This document shows, one piece after another, positions 8,045 to 16,705 of a DNA stretch of 64,000 nt. The stretch spans positions 1 to 64,000 of IMG/VR virus record IMGVR_UViG_3300042868_006787. One strand, 5' to 3'. Numbering within the stretch: position 1 is the first letter of the stretch; every line of letters begins with the position of its first letter. Source of the stretch: a virus. The position numbers and the translations under genes are program-made. Below the pieces are notes generated by a model, which saw only the letters and a list, made by a program, of their open reading frames with translations, was not told the DNA's origin and searched no databases.

Positions 8045-8852
8045 TTAATTCCTTTAGGGAGGCTATCTTAATTATTCCATCTCCAGCCTCGTCACAAGTT
8101 TTCTTGACTGGACAATTTTTGCAAACCTTGGAATTGTTTCTGTAGTTTTTAATTGGTAACTGTTTATTCTTCCAGGAATTATGCACTTCATTCATCCATT
8201 CAAATGTGTTGTCAATCCACTGTCTATAGTGATCATTAACTTCAACAGGAAACAGTAATAACTCATGATTATTTTTATTTTCATAAATAACAATGCCTTT
8301 AGATTTTTTAAGAATCTTCATGTATATAAGAGTTTGTTCTATATGGTCTAATTTGGCTTTACCAACTTTTTTCCTATATTCAAATGCTTCTTGGCTTGTT
8401 GTTTTTATTTCTCCAACAATCTCCTCATCATTCCAAACTATCATACAATCCCCGTACCCAAAAATTGGTGGCTGAGAATTTATTACTTTAAACTCTGTTG
8501 TATCATTGTTGTCGTCGTCTTTAAAAGATTTTGCAATTCCAGAATCAAGCATTACTTTCTGAATTCTACTATGAGACAAAACTCCATTGCTCATATTGGC
8601 TATACTTGTAGCAGTGTTATTACTTTCAAAAGTTGTACCCTCAAAAGCAAGATACCAGTATCTTGGGCACGCTCCGTTGCCATCACTATAAGATATTGTT
8701 GATGGGGCAAAAGTTTTTTTCTTGGTAAATTTTGGAGTTTGCCCAATCAAATATCCATCATTAATTTTTTCAATCATACCAGAAACATCAAAGTCTGGCT
8801 TTGGAATGCTGTCTGTTTTAATCATAATTTGTTGTAATAAGTTTTTACTCAT
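8031..8852 (-). CDS. Cas4/RecB-like PD-(D/E)XK exonuclease with Fe-S cysteines
   Basis: A 273-residue nuclease. The PD-(D/E)XK core reads GDCMIVWNDEEIVGEIK (D135, E148, K150), preceded by a His in VLSHSRIQ (H94) and followed by a Gln helix (HIEQTLIYMKI). Four cysteines match the 4Fe-4S layout of Cas4/AddB-type nucleases: one in ACPRYWYLAF (C62) and three in VCKNCPVKKTC (C244, C247, C253). Known relatives digest DNA ends to make single strands for a recombinase, which fits the RecA-like gene nearby. Its own promoter lies upstream. No cas genes accompany it. Confidence 0.85.
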   Translation of the reverse strand: MSKNLLQQIMIKTDSIPKPDFDVSGMIEKINDGYLIGQTPKFTKKKTFAPSTISYSDGNGACPRYWYLAFEGTTFESNNTATSIANMSNGVLSHSRIQKVMLDSGIAKSFKDDDNNDTTEFKVINSQPPIFGYGDCMIVWNDEEIVGEIKTTSQEAFEYRKKVGKAKLDHIEQTLIYMKILKKSKGIVIYENKNNHELLLFPVEVNDHYRQWIDNTFEWMNEVHNSWKNKQLPIKNYRNNSKVCKNCPVKKTCDEAGDGIIKIASLKELSEAV

Positions 8853-8874
8853 ATATCTCTTTTCGTTAACATTC

Positions 8875-8883
8875 AGTATACCA
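8875..8883 (-). promoter_or_regulatory. Extended -10 promoter before the Cas4/RecB-like gene
   Basis: The minus strand reads TGGTATACT, 22 bases before the ATG at 8852. It fits the TGN-TATA(A/C)T pattern of this genome and falls in the small gap after the 101-residue gene, so it may restart transcription for the nuclease-to-terminase string. Confidence 0.5.
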
Positions 8884-8887
8884 GTTA

Positions 8888-9193
8888 TCAGCGTGCTATG
8901 TATTTGAGAGCAGAGACTAAATTGTTTACTGATTCTGCTGCAGTGTAGTATATGTTTTTCTTAGCCCTGTTGCTTTTATCCACATTGGCCATCCAGGTTG
9001 CTTTTAAAGATAATTTTCCCGCAATTGCTTGTAATCTAACTATTTCTATAGTGGCAACTGCAATTGGAATATCTGGTCTGGTAATTAGTTTAGCAATCAT
9101 TTCTAATGAAGTTGTAAGTTCTTCATCTTCCATATATTCTGCAATTTCTGCTAAACCATTTATGCTTTCAAGCGTTGTTTTGACTGGCTCCAT
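8888..9193 (-). CDS. Hypothetical helical protein, 101 residues
   Basis: An all-helical small protein (INGLAEIAEYMEDEELTTSLEMI ... ESVNNLVSALKYIA) with no recognisable domain, signal or membrane segment. GAGG lies 5 bases before the ATG, and it overlaps the oxygenase-like gene before it by 26 bases. Helical proteins of this size in such positions are often nuclease partners or inhibitors; nothing in the sequence decides this. Confidence 0.65.
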   Translation of the reverse strand: MEPVKTTLESINGLAEIAEYMEDEELTTSLEMIAKLITRPDIPIAVATIEIVRLQAIAGKLSLKATWMANVDKSNRAKKNIYYTAAESVNNLVSALKYIAR

Positions 9194-9857
9194 CTTTGCC
9201 TCTTTTCAGTTTTTCTAGTTGTTCTAGTTGTTCAAAAAATTGCTTTCTGTATTTAATCATTCTTGGCATATTATTGTGTTTTTCTCTGATAAACTCTTTT
9301 TCTACTGACGTCATTTGTTTTTCTGCATATGGCCTATGATCATCTTTGTTAGAAAAATGGAACACAATTACTTCACACCTGTCGTTTTCTTTTAAAATAA
9401 CTGGTGCCCTCCAATGTATTTTTTCTGCTGCTTCAAAAACTAATACTTCATTATTTTTTAAGAAAAATTCTTCTTCTTCTATAACTACTGCCCAATCAAT
9501 ATTACTTGACATTTGGTAATCAATGCTTACTTTTGTATAATAATTTTCTGTATCAAGATGTGGGGGTAAATTTGGAGAACTTCCATTACCATATTTGCCA
9601 AAATAATCTAAATATTGATAATGAGTTAACTCAAGGTCTGGATCATTAACATATTGCATTGCAAGTAATTTTAATTTTTCTAAGATTTTTTTTGGTACCT
9701 CAAATTCAATCTGTACCCTAGACATGCTTTCAATTGTCATTGGGGCGTAGCGACTTGTGCCTGGGGGAAGAATTCTATTCTCTTCAACCAGGTCTCTAAG
9801 TTTTTGCTCTTCTTCTTTGGTAAAAAAGTTTTTTACAATGCCGCAATTAATATCCAT
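9168..9857 (-). CDS. 2OG-Fe(II) oxygenase-like protein (first triplet, copy C)
   Basis: This 229-residue protein has the iron-binding facial triad of the double-stranded beta-helix dioxygenases: H100 and D102 in PPHLDTENYY and H148 in KIHWRAP. R160 (NDRCEVIVFHFS) may hold 2-oxoglutarate. It is a paralogue of the genes at 10148 and 10851, sharing the HWRAP and VFHFS-type segments. Known relatives hydroxylate protein side chains, nucleobases or small molecules; the target here is unknown. No ribosome site is seen, but TATAAT lies just 6 bases before the ATG, suggesting a leaderless transcript. Confidence 0.8.
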   Translation of the reverse strand: MDINCGIVKNFFTKEEEQKLRDLVEENRILPPGTSRYAPMTIESMSRVQIEFEVPKKILEKLKLLAMQYVNDPDLELTHYQYLDYFGKYGNGSSPNLPPHLDTENYYTKVSIDYQMSSNIDWAVVIEEEEFFLKNNEVLVFEAAEKIHWRAPVILKENDRCEVIVFHFSNKDDHRPYAEKQMTSVEKEFIREKHNNMPRMIKYRKQFFEQLEQLEKLKRGKDGASQNNA

Positions 9858-9863
9858 AGTAAA

Positions 9864-9869
9864 ATTATA
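9864..9869 (-). promoter_or_regulatory. -10 box for a leaderless transcript of the oxygenase at 9857
   Basis: TATAAT on the minus strand, preceded by GGG, ends 6 bases before the ATG. With a normal -10 to start distance, transcription would begin at or next to the A of ATG. It overlaps the 3' end of the nuclease gene upstream. An almost identical box precedes the related oxygenase at 11519. Confidence 0.65.
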
Positions 9870-10155
9870 CCCTATCTACTAGATCTTCAATAACCGATAG
9901 TTCAGCAACCAGAAGTCGTGTTTTTTTTGGCCCATCACCTAAAACTATTATTAATGCTGGAGATTTATCAATTCCAGATTTAATAGCATCTGTTGTTATT
10001 TTTGCCCAAACTTTTTCATTTAGTGTAAAAGATTTTTTTGCTTCTTTTATATCAATTACAAAAGATTTCCAAGTGGCATCCCCCTTTTTGTTTCCTCTTC
10101 CAGAATTTTTATGGGCAGTGGCATTTATTCTTTTTATTTCACCTTTTTCACTCAT
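9865..10155 (-). CDS. Hjc-like / phage Holliday junction nuclease-like protein
   Basis: This 96-residue basic protein has a compact PD-(D/E)XK-like core: a GRGNKKGD segment, then FVIDIKEAKKSFTL (Asp...Asp-x-Lys), then VWAKITTDAIKSG and ALIIVLGDG. That order resembles small phage and archaeal junction-resolving nucleases, and the segments are familiar from other phage nucleases of this kind. The ATG at 10155 is preferred (8-base overlap with the gene before); a TTG at 10173 is possible. With the RuvC-like gene it would give this phage two junction-type nucleases. Confidence 0.6.
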   Translation of the reverse strand: MSEKGEIKRINATAHKNSGRGNKKGDATWKSFVIDIKEAKKSFTLNEKVWAKITTDAIKSGIDKSPALIIVLGDGPKKTRLLVAELSVIEDLVDRV

Positions 10156-10843
10156 TAGTATATTTTCTAACAAGTTGCTTTAAGTATGTATTTTCTCTCA
10201 TTAATCTAGAGGCAAACTCGCTTGAGAATCTCATCATTTTACTTTCTATCTTTTCTTTTTCATTTAAAGTTATTGGCATACTATCTTTTAAAGAAAAATG
10301 ACAAAACAGCATATCTATAAAGTCTCCATCTTTAAATTCTAGTGGCGCTCTCCAGTGAATCTGATGAGTTCCAGAAAAAGTAACGGCATCATTGTCTCCA
10401 AGTTGTATTTCTTTTCCTTCTACAACAATTGGCCAATTAATATTTGATTTTAATTGAACGTCCAATGTAACTCTTGGTTGTCTAAATGCGTTATCATAGT
10501 GTGGAGTTAGGATTGGAGTATTTGAGTATTTATTAGAATATCTCGCAAAGGAAATTTCTTCTAATTTTAAATCCTGATTATGAATAATTTTCATTTGTTG
10601 TGCAACTCTATTTTTAATTTCTTCTGGAAGATTTGTAAACCAAGCCTTTTGCCCATAAATTCTAACCTCTGTTGTATTTTCGTTAGAGGTTAAATCTATT
10701 GTATTGTAAATTAAATCGATTTCGTTTTTTGTAAAAATATTTTCATATTTTCTCACATGCGTTAGTAAAGTATTTTTTGCATGATCAATATTTACATCCT
10801 TTTCTAAATTTTTTGGCTCTTGGTTTGCTGGGAAATTATTCAT
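10148..10843 (-). CDS. 2OG-Fe(II) oxygenase-like protein (first triplet, copy B)
   Basis: This 231-residue protein is a paralogue of the genes on either side. The metal triad is H115 and D117 in TPHYDNAF and H163 in QIHWRAP. DVQLKSNINWPIVVEGK aligns with the same region of the gene at 10851, and the end of the fold reads MLFCHFSLKDS. GAGGA lies about 9 bases before the ATG, so it is probably translated from the transcript of copy A. The substrate is unknown. Three copies side by side point to duplication followed by divergence. Confidence 0.8.
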   Translation of the reverse strand: MNNFPANQEPKNLEKDVNIDHAKNTLLTHVRKYENIFTKNEIDLIYNTIDLTSNENTTEVRIYGQKAWFTNLPEEIKNRVAQQMKIIHNQDLKLEEISFARYSNKYSNTPILTPHYDNAFRQPRVTLDVQLKSNINWPIVVEGKEIQLGDNDAVTFSGTHQIHWRAPLEFKDGDFIDMLFCHFSLKDSMPITLNEKEKIESKMMRFSSEFASRLMRENTYLKQLVRKYTNE

Positions 10844-10850
10844 CCTAGGA

Positions 10851-11519
10851 TTATCCTCTTTTCCTTAAAGTTTCGTCACTCAAGATATTTGTTTCTTTTT
10901 GAAGAACTGTTTGTCTTTCAAGCATAATTGTTGAAATAGTTTCAGATATGGGCTTTGAAATTTTATGCTTAAGCCAGAAAAACATCATTAGTATTTCTGA
11001 GTTATCTTGCAATTTTTTATTTTCTCTCCAGTGCATCTGTTGAGTCCCAGAAAATAGTAAGGCCTGATTGTCTAAAATATTAAATTGTTTGCCTTCAACA
11101 ATTATTCCCCAATCCTCATTTGTTTGCAATTGAACATCAAAAACAAACATCTCGTACGGCCTTGTGTCATAATGTGGAAACAATTTAACTTCATATCCGT
11201 ACTCAGGAGAATATCTAACAACAGAATATTCTGCAACAACCAAATCTTTATTGCATACTTCTGATGCTAAGTTTTGTATTTTTGCAATTATATTATCTGA
11301 AATTTTTATATGATCTAGAACTCCTTGCCCACCCCATTTTTGAACTCTAACCTTTTTTAAAGGAAATTCCCTGGCTGCTTGCAATATAGCCTTTAGTTCT
11401 TTATCAGTAAAAATATTATCTACTAAGATTGGAATAAAATCTTGATCAGACACATAGTCTTGAGATTCTCTCAATTTTTTATACTTTGGAAATTTATCTA
11501 GCAATGGGAAAGTAGTCAT
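10851..11519 (-). CDS. 2OG-Fe(II) oxygenase-like protein (first triplet, copy A)
   Basis: This 222-residue protein has H116 and D118 in FPHYDTRPYE and H163 in QMHWREN, the iron-binding residues of the dioxygenase fold. Its middle, DVQLQTNEDWGIIVEGKQF, closely matches copy B. The N-terminal part (to about 90) carries the helical lid typical of the family. No ribosome site precedes the ATG, while TATAAT lies 6 bases upstream; a leaderless mRNA starting here and covering copies A and B is likely. Target unknown. Confidence 0.8.
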   Translation of the reverse strand: MTTFPLLDKFPKYKKLRESQDYVSDQDFIPILVDNIFTDKELKAILQAAREFPLKKVRVQKWGGQGVLDHIKISDNIIAKIQNLASEVCNKDLVVAEYSVVRYSPEYGYEVKLFPHYDTRPYEMFVFDVQLQTNEDWGIIVEGKQFNILDNQALLFSGTQQMHWRENKKLQDNSEILMMFFWLKHKISKPISETISTIMLERQTVLQKETNILSDETLRKRG

Positions 11520-11525
11520 ACTAAT

Positions 11526-11531
11526 ATTATA
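11526..11531 (-). promoter_or_regulatory. -10 box for a leaderless transcript of the oxygenase at 11519
   Basis: TATAAT on the minus strand, preceded by GGG, ends 6 bases before the ATG. Its TAA is also the stop codon of the small zinc-finger gene upstream. The surrounding bases closely match those before the oxygenase at 9857. Confidence 0.65.
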
Positions 11532-11706
11532 CCCTACCTCTCTTTGTATAACTTGTTTGCCTTACTAAAGTTATTTTTGATAAATGCTTTTTACTGCACA
11601 TCCAAGTACATTCTGTTGTATCTGGAAATAGCCTCATAGATTTTACTTCTTCATTGCAAGTCTGACATAAAAATTTGCCAGGGTATACGGAATACTGTTT
11701 ATCCAA
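11527..11706 (-). CDS. Small zinc-finger protein, 59 residues
   Basis: The frame starts at a TTG that overlaps the RecA stop by 8 bases, with AGG 9 bases upstream. The product begins MDKQYSVYPGKFLCQTC and carries C14-x2-C17 and C33-x3-C37 (ECTWMCSKKH), a four-cysteine zinc site, followed by a basic tail ending TKRGRV. It fills an otherwise empty gap between RecA and the oxygenases. DNA binding is likely; a role as an accessory to RecA is a guess from position. Confidence 0.65.
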   Translation of the reverse strand: MDKQYSVYPGKFLCQTCNEEVKSMRLFPDTTECTWMCSKKHLSKITLVRQTSYTKRGRV

Positions 11707-12718
11707 ACTGTTTGACCTTATTTAAAATGTCTGCAAACAATTCTTTGTCCTCTCTAACTTTATTAATAAAACCTTCTCTTCCCTGCACCTTTGATCCATC
11801 TGGTAATAGATACCAGGCCCCTGTGCGTTCTACTATACCCATTAATTCAGCAGTATCGATAAGATCAGCAATGCTGTCAACCCCAACCAAATTTCCCCTA
11901 AAGTAAAAATCATATTCTCCAGATTGAAATCCTGGACTTGTTTTTGAAAACTGTAAATCCCATCTAATCTTGCGACCAATTTTTTCTTCAATTAATTTAT
12001 CACCTACAGGAATCTTTCCTTTAATTGCTTGATTGTCTGATTCTGAAGAAAATAACTTAACAACTGTTGAAGAATAAAATTTAGTAGCCTGACCACCAGT
12101 AGGCTGCTGGCTAGTATACATAGCAGAAATATTATTACGACTTTGACTAATAAGAATAAAGAGAGTTGGCTTAACTTTGTTATTAGCATAGTTGATCATT
12201 TTCCAAGCATTAGAAAAGTCTCTTGATTCTGCTCCAATTTGTTTTGTATTTTCAAGTTGCTTAAGTTCATCTGAATCTTTTTCAAAATATATTGCTGGAA
12301 GAAGTGATGTAATTGAGTCAACAACAATTAAATCAACTCCAGCATTCATTAAATTTGTTCCAATATCTACCATTTCATTTATTGTTCGGCACTGAGAAAC
12401 AATAAGTTTTGAAGAGTCTACACCAAGTAATTCAGCCCAATCTTTATCATATGACATTTCTGCATCAATCCAAGCACAGATTTTTCCTTCTTTTTGTGCA
12501 AGCGCTACTGTTTGTAAACATAGTGATGACTTGGCGCTTGATTTGCTTCCCCAGATTAAAACTTGACGCCCATAAGGCAGACCACCATTTAATGCTTTAT
12601 TCAACCCATAACTTGGTGTTGCAGCATATTGTGTTGCTGGAATAGTGTCTCCAGACATTACAGTTTTTCTTAACTTTGGATTAAGTTGTGCCAATACATC
12701 TTCTATGGTCATTGTCAT
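11699..12718 (-). CDS. recA: RecA-like recombinase
   Basis: This 339-residue strand-exchange ATPase begins MTMTIEDVLAQL. The P-loop reads GSKSSAKSS (57-65), with Ala where RecA has the last Gly of GPESSGKTT. Walker B is VDLIVVDSITS, and QSRNNI plus SQQPTGGQATKF match the DNA-loop region. The start at 12718 is chosen because GGAGAAGGA lies about 10 bases before it; an ATG at 12739 has no ribosome site and merely contains that purine run. It should load on single strands made by the Cas4/RecB-like nuclease. It follows dnaE directly. Confidence 0.9.
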   Translation of the reverse strand: MTMTIEDVLAQLNPKLRKTVMSGDTIPATQYAATPSYGLNKALNGGLPYGRQVLIWGSKSSAKSSLCLQTVALAQKEGKICAWIDAEMSYDKDWAELLGVDSSKLIVSQCRTINEMVDIGTNLMNAGVDLIVVDSITSLLPAIYFEKDSDELKQLENTKQIGAESRDFSNAWKMINYANNKVKPTLFILISQSRNNISAMYTSQQPTGGQATKFYSSTVVKLFSSESDNQAIKGKIPVGDKLIEEKIGRKIRWDLQFSKTSPGFQSGEYDFYFRGNLVGVDSIADLIDTAELMGIVERTGAWYLLPDGSKVQGREGFINKVREDKELFADILNKVKQFG

Positions 12719-12742
12719 TTTTATTTTTTCCTTCTCCATGGT

Positions 12743-15700
12743 TTAAATAAGTACATCATCTAACGTAACAGTTCCATCTTTTGTTTTTCCAAAAACAAAC
12801 CTATAAGAATTTCCTTCTTTAATATTCATATAGGCTTTAGCAAAAGATGTAGGAAACACAAGAATAGATTTTAATTCTCTAGATGTATTTGCTAATGTCA
12901 TTGAAGCCATTTTTTTTCCCTGCTTAGTTGTCCTTGATTTAAATGCAACAACAAACATTTCTTCATCTTTAAATGGCAACTGTTTATAACTTAAAAATTT
13001 AACAAGAGCACTAGAAGATTGCTTTATTTCATCAATAGGAACTGAAGATATAATCCTATTATCATTAGTAAGAACCAAGTAAGTGCGACCCGTCTCAATA
13101 GTCGTTCCTTCTTCATCAAATATGCCAACACTCCCAGTTTTGTCAAGAATTTCAACTCGTGACCATCCCTTTCCTCTTTTAATTGATTTTATCATACCCA
13201 TTAAAATAAAAGAGCCCTTTTCTTCAAATTCGTCAACTTGCTGGATAAAGGCATGATAATGAGATGGAATATTAATATTAAACTCTGGCAAATTTAAATA
13301 TTCGTATAAATTTTCTTTTATTTGATTATCGTTACGGGGATTGTCTAAAAATGTCAATGATCCAACGGCGTTCATTGCTGCTAATGCACGACTGTTTACC
13401 CCGTTACCTTTAGTAAAAGTGAAGTCTTCTACATCTTTATAGGTTTTAAAAGGTCTTGCAGCAATATATTTGTCTGCTATTTTATCTGATATATATTTAA
13501 TTGCAGTTAACCCAAATCGAATTCCTTTTCCTTCAATTTGAAAGTCTTTACCAGAATCATTAATATGTGGAAGTTTAATAGGAATACCCATGCGTTTTGC
13601 TTCAATTAAATATTCAGTTCTGTTGTCAGGATTTTTTTCATTTTTTAATAATGCAAACATAAACTCAAGAGGGTAGTAATATTTTAGCCACGCCGTCCAA
13701 TACGAGAGAGTAGAGTAAGCGACTGCATGGCTCTTATTGAACGAGTATCCCGCATGCGCCTCAAAATCATGCCATAAATCACGAGCCTGATTAGGAGTAA
13801 TATAGGCAGAAGCGCCAGTAATAAAACGTTCTTTATAAATGTCGAACTCTTTGGCGTCTTTCTTTTTTCCAATAATTTTTCTGACTTTGTCGGCTTCAGA
13901 CATTGACATTTGTCCAAGGTGTACGCATGCTTGCATAACTTGCTCTTGATAAAGAATGCAGCCATAAGTATCCTCCGTGTAAGGTTTTAATATCTGATGT
14001 AAATATGATACAGCCTGTTTTCCATGTTTTCTTGCAACATAGTCTTTTCCGATAGTGTTCATTGCTCCTGGCCTAACAAGAGCATTTGATGCTGCTAATT
14101 CATTAAGATTTTTTACCCCCATTTTAACAATTAAATTAGTGTAGGGTGTTGCTTCGCATTGAAAAATTCCTTTAGTGTGTCCATCTGAAATCATTTCATA
14201 CACCTTGGAATCTTCCATGTCTATCTCAAGTGGATTAATTTTAACAAAATGATTTTTTTCAATCATCTTAATAGTGTCATCTAAAACACTTAAAGTTTTT
14301 AATCCTAGGGCATCGATTTTAATTAAACCTATCTTTTCTGCTTCTTCCATATCTACCCCAACAACTGGTATGCGATTTTCTGATCCTGGAGAAGATCTTG
14401 TTTCTAATGGAGCATGTTTAAAAATTGGCTCTTTACTAGTAACAATTCCAGCAGCATGAATTCCAGTGCCCCTAATGCGCCCACGCAATTGTTCTCCATA
14501 AACCTCTACTTCTGGATACTTTTCTCTAAACTCTAATGTAGACCTAGAGTTACAAAAATCATCCCAGGTATCTACTGTTTTTAAAATTTTGTTTACATCT
14601 GATAATGGAATATTAAGAACTCTAGAAACATCACGAACAATTCCTTTTCCTGTAAATTCTAAAAATGTTGCAATAGAAGCCACATGCCTGTATTGTCTAA
14701 CAAGATAATCTTTCACTTCTTCTCTTCTAGAATCTTGAATATCTGTGTCAATATCTGGAAAGTCATTACGTTCTGGATTGATAAATCGAAAGAATAAAAG
14801 CCCATGCTCTATTGGATCAATTTCTGTAATTCCAATTAAATAACAAAGTAAAGAGCCAGCAGAAGATCCACGACCTGGACCAACTCTAATACTTTCTTTT
14901 TTTGCCCAATTAATCATGTTGCTTACAACAAGAAAATAGGGAGCAAATTTTTTATCTCTAATAATTGATAGTTCTTCATCAAGTCTTTGTTCGTATATAT
15001 CATTGCCTAGCCAACTACTAGTTAAACGTTTTTCTTCTAATCCAGCAAATGCCAAATTTGCCAACTCCTGATCTGGATTTTTATATTGAACTGGCAATAA
15101 ATTTAAATGTTCTTTAATGTCATAGTCTTCTATTTTATTCATAATTTCAATAGTTGAACTAAATATGTCTGTTCTTGTAAACATTTGTTTTTGCATTTCT
15201 TCTAACATTTCTGGTCCGCTTAGTAAGTGAATATTAAACTTATTAAAACTCATTTGTCTATCTTTGCCATATAAATAATCAAGTTTTGTCATCATGTCGT
15301 TATACTTTTTAGATTTTTCGTAAGTAACATTTTTCTCTAATTTTGCATGAGTATTTAAAATTAATTTTAACTCTTGTATTTCTTTTTGACTTTTATCCGA
15401 ATGATGACAATCTGGGGTAACAACAATCTTAATGCCAAACTCATCTGCCAAATCCATTAAATGCATATTTACTTGTTGCGGGTTATGTGGCATTACCTCA
15501 ATATAATAGTCATCTTTAAATGTATCTTTAAACCATTTTATATATTTTTTGGCTTTTGCAAATTCTTCAAGTTCTACTGCCTTGGTAACAATTCCACTTA
15601 AACATCCTGACGTAACAATAATTCCTTCTTTGTATTTTTCCAATGTTTCAAAATCAAACCTTGGTTTTCTAAAGTAACCTTCAGTCCATGCAATTTCGTT

Positions 15701-16027
15701 AATTTTGTTAAGATTTTCTAAACCTTGCTTATTCTTGGCTAGAAGAACTATATGGTTGTATACATTATCTAGTGGATCTTTTCTTTCCGCCCTGTCTCTT
15801 TTGTCAAAGCGGTCAGCACACATATAGCCTTCTATGCCAAGAATTGGTTTTATCCCTTTTTCTTTTGCAATGCGATAGAACTCACGATGCCCAGATAGAG
15901 TGCCATGATCCGTAATTGCCAGTGCTGGCATACCAAGAGTCACGGCACGTTCTAAATATTCTTCTGGCGTAGCAACACCATCCATTAACGAATAGTGTGT
16001 ATGTACGTGTAGTCCTACGTAATTCAT
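12743..16027 (-). CDS. dnaE: DNA polymerase III alpha subunit (DnaE type)
   Basis: This 1094-residue replicative polymerase starts with a PHP domain (HVHTHYSLMDG, ITDHGTLSGH, and further His/Asp motifs to about 260). The C-family palm has catalytic aspartates in FPDIDTDIQDSRREE (about 420) and in IKIDALGLKTL. YGCILYQEQVMQ and HAGYSFNKSHAVAYS are classic DnaE segments, and the C-terminus has an OB-fold-like region. It probably replicates the whole phage genome. The ATG follows the preceding stop by one base (TAG-T-ATG), so translation is coupled. Size is close to bacterial DnaE. Confidence 0.97.
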   Translation of the reverse strand: MNYVGLHVHTHYSLMDGVATPEEYLERAVTLGMPALAITDHGTLSGHREFYRIAKEKGIKPILGIEGYMCADRFDKRDRAERKDPLDNVYNHIVLLAKNKQGLENLNKINEIAWTEGYFRKPRFDFETLEKYKEGIIVTSGCLSGIVTKAVELEEFAKAKKYIKWFKDTFKDDYYIEVMPHNPQQVNMHLMDLADEFGIKIVVTPDCHHSDKSQKEIQELKLILNTHAKLEKNVTYEKSKKYNDMMTKLDYLYGKDRQMSFNKFNIHLLSGPEMLEEMQKQMFTRTDIFSSTIEIMNKIEDYDIKEHLNLLPVQYKNPDQELANLAFAGLEEKRLTSSWLGNDIYEQRLDEELSIIRDKKFAPYFLVVSNMINWAKKESIRVGPGRGSSAGSLLCYLIGITEIDPIEHGLLFFRFINPERNDFPDIDTDIQDSRREEVKDYLVRQYRHVASIATFLEFTGKGIVRDVSRVLNIPLSDVNKILKTVDTWDDFCNSRSTLEFREKYPEVEVYGEQLRGRIRGTGIHAAGIVTSKEPIFKHAPLETRSSPGSENRIPVVGVDMEEAEKIGLIKIDALGLKTLSVLDDTIKMIEKNHFVKINPLEIDMEDSKVYEMISDGHTKGIFQCEATPYTNLIVKMGVKNLNELAASNALVRPGAMNTIGKDYVARKHGKQAVSYLHQILKPYTEDTYGCILYQEQVMQACVHLGQMSMSEADKVRKIIGKKKDAKEFDIYKERFITGASAYITPNQARDLWHDFEAHAGYSFNKSHAVAYSTLSYWTAWLKYYYPLEFMFALLKNEKNPDNRTEYLIEAKRMGIPIKLPHINDSGKDFQIEGKGIRFGLTAIKYISDKIADKYIAARPFKTYKDVEDFTFTKGNGVNSRALAAMNAVGSLTFLDNPRNDNQIKENLYEYLNLPEFNINIPSHYHAFIQQVDEFEEKGSFILMGMIKSIKRGKGWSRVEILDKTGSVGIFDEEGTTIETGRTYLVLTNDNRIISSVPIDEIKQSSSALVKFLSYKQLPFKDEEMFVVAFKSRTTKQGKKMASMTLANTSRELKSILVFPTSFAKAYMNIKEGNSYRFVFGKTKDGTVTLDDVLI

Positions 16028-16028
16028 A

Positions 16029-16679
16029 CTACCAATCAGTATTTGTTGCTGAAGTTACTGATGGTGAATCAAAGCCAAGATAAAAACTTTCTTGCTCTGC
16101 ATATGGAATCCGACGCAAAGCCATCTCAAGTGGATAAGGTGCTAGCCCTTCCCAATTAAATGGTTCTTTATCTGGAGCAGACGGAATCATAGTATAACTA
16201 GTTTCTGTACTTTGTCCATTACGCTTAAGTTTCCAAGTTAGGTTTGAGATGCTTCCTGTTTCTAAAGCAAACTCACGAATTGTATTAAATGATGACTGCT
16301 TGCTAACACCCATTGACCAGATTGCTACGTATGGTGGTTCAATACCATCATCTACTAAAACGTTGCAATAAAAACGAAGGCGTGCTCTCCAGCCAGCCTT
16401 TGGATCTTTTCTGTGCATCTCTTCTGCCCAGTCACGGCCTTCGGAATCCATCGTGTCTACAGCCTTGCGCTTATAATCTTTTGGATTAACATGTTCTTTT
16501 ACAACAAGAGCAAGACCACGATCTGCATTATAACTTGCAGAATCCTCATCTAGTTCTTCTATAAAACGAATTTTAACTGATTGTCCATCAGCCAATTTAA
16601 GCCAACGAACTTTTGGTGTATCTGATTTTGGTTTGTCGAGCAGGGCGTTGATATTTTTTAGTCCCTTAATAACGCTCAT
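16029..16679 (-). CDS. Putative single-stranded DNA-binding protein
   Basis: This 216-residue protein has a beta-rich middle starting KVRWLKLADGQSVKIRFIEEL and continuing ALVVKEHVNPKDYKRKAVDT, which recalls the gp32-like ssDNA-binding proteins of phages. The C-terminus, however, is not strongly acidic. It sits between primase and polymerase, exactly where such a protein is expected. GGAG precedes the ATG. Function is inferred from fold impression and place, without an exact family match. Confidence 0.6.
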   Translation of the reverse strand: MSVIKGLKNINALLDKPKSDTPKVRWLKLADGQSVKIRFIEELDEDSASYNADRGLALVVKEHVNPKDYKRKAVDTMDSEGRDWAEEMHRKDPKAGWRARLRFYCNVLVDDGIEPPYVAIWSMGVSKQSSFNTIREFALETGSISNLTWKLKRNGQSTETSYTMIPSAPDKEPFNWEGLAPYPLEMALRRIPYAEQESFYLGFDSPSVTSATNTDW

Positions 16680-16705
16680 ATGTTTCTCCTTTGTGTTTTG
16701 TGTAT

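Noticed and set aside
8031-8852. Cas4-like gene as a sign of a CRISPR-Cas system
   Set aside because: No Cas1, Cas2, effector genes or repeat array nearby. Fe-S RecB-like nucleases are common in phages as recombination enzymes.
12718-12739. Upstream ATG (12739) as the start of the RecA gene
   Set aside because: It lacks a ribosome site, and the codons that follow contain the GGAGAAGGA that serves the ATG at 12718.
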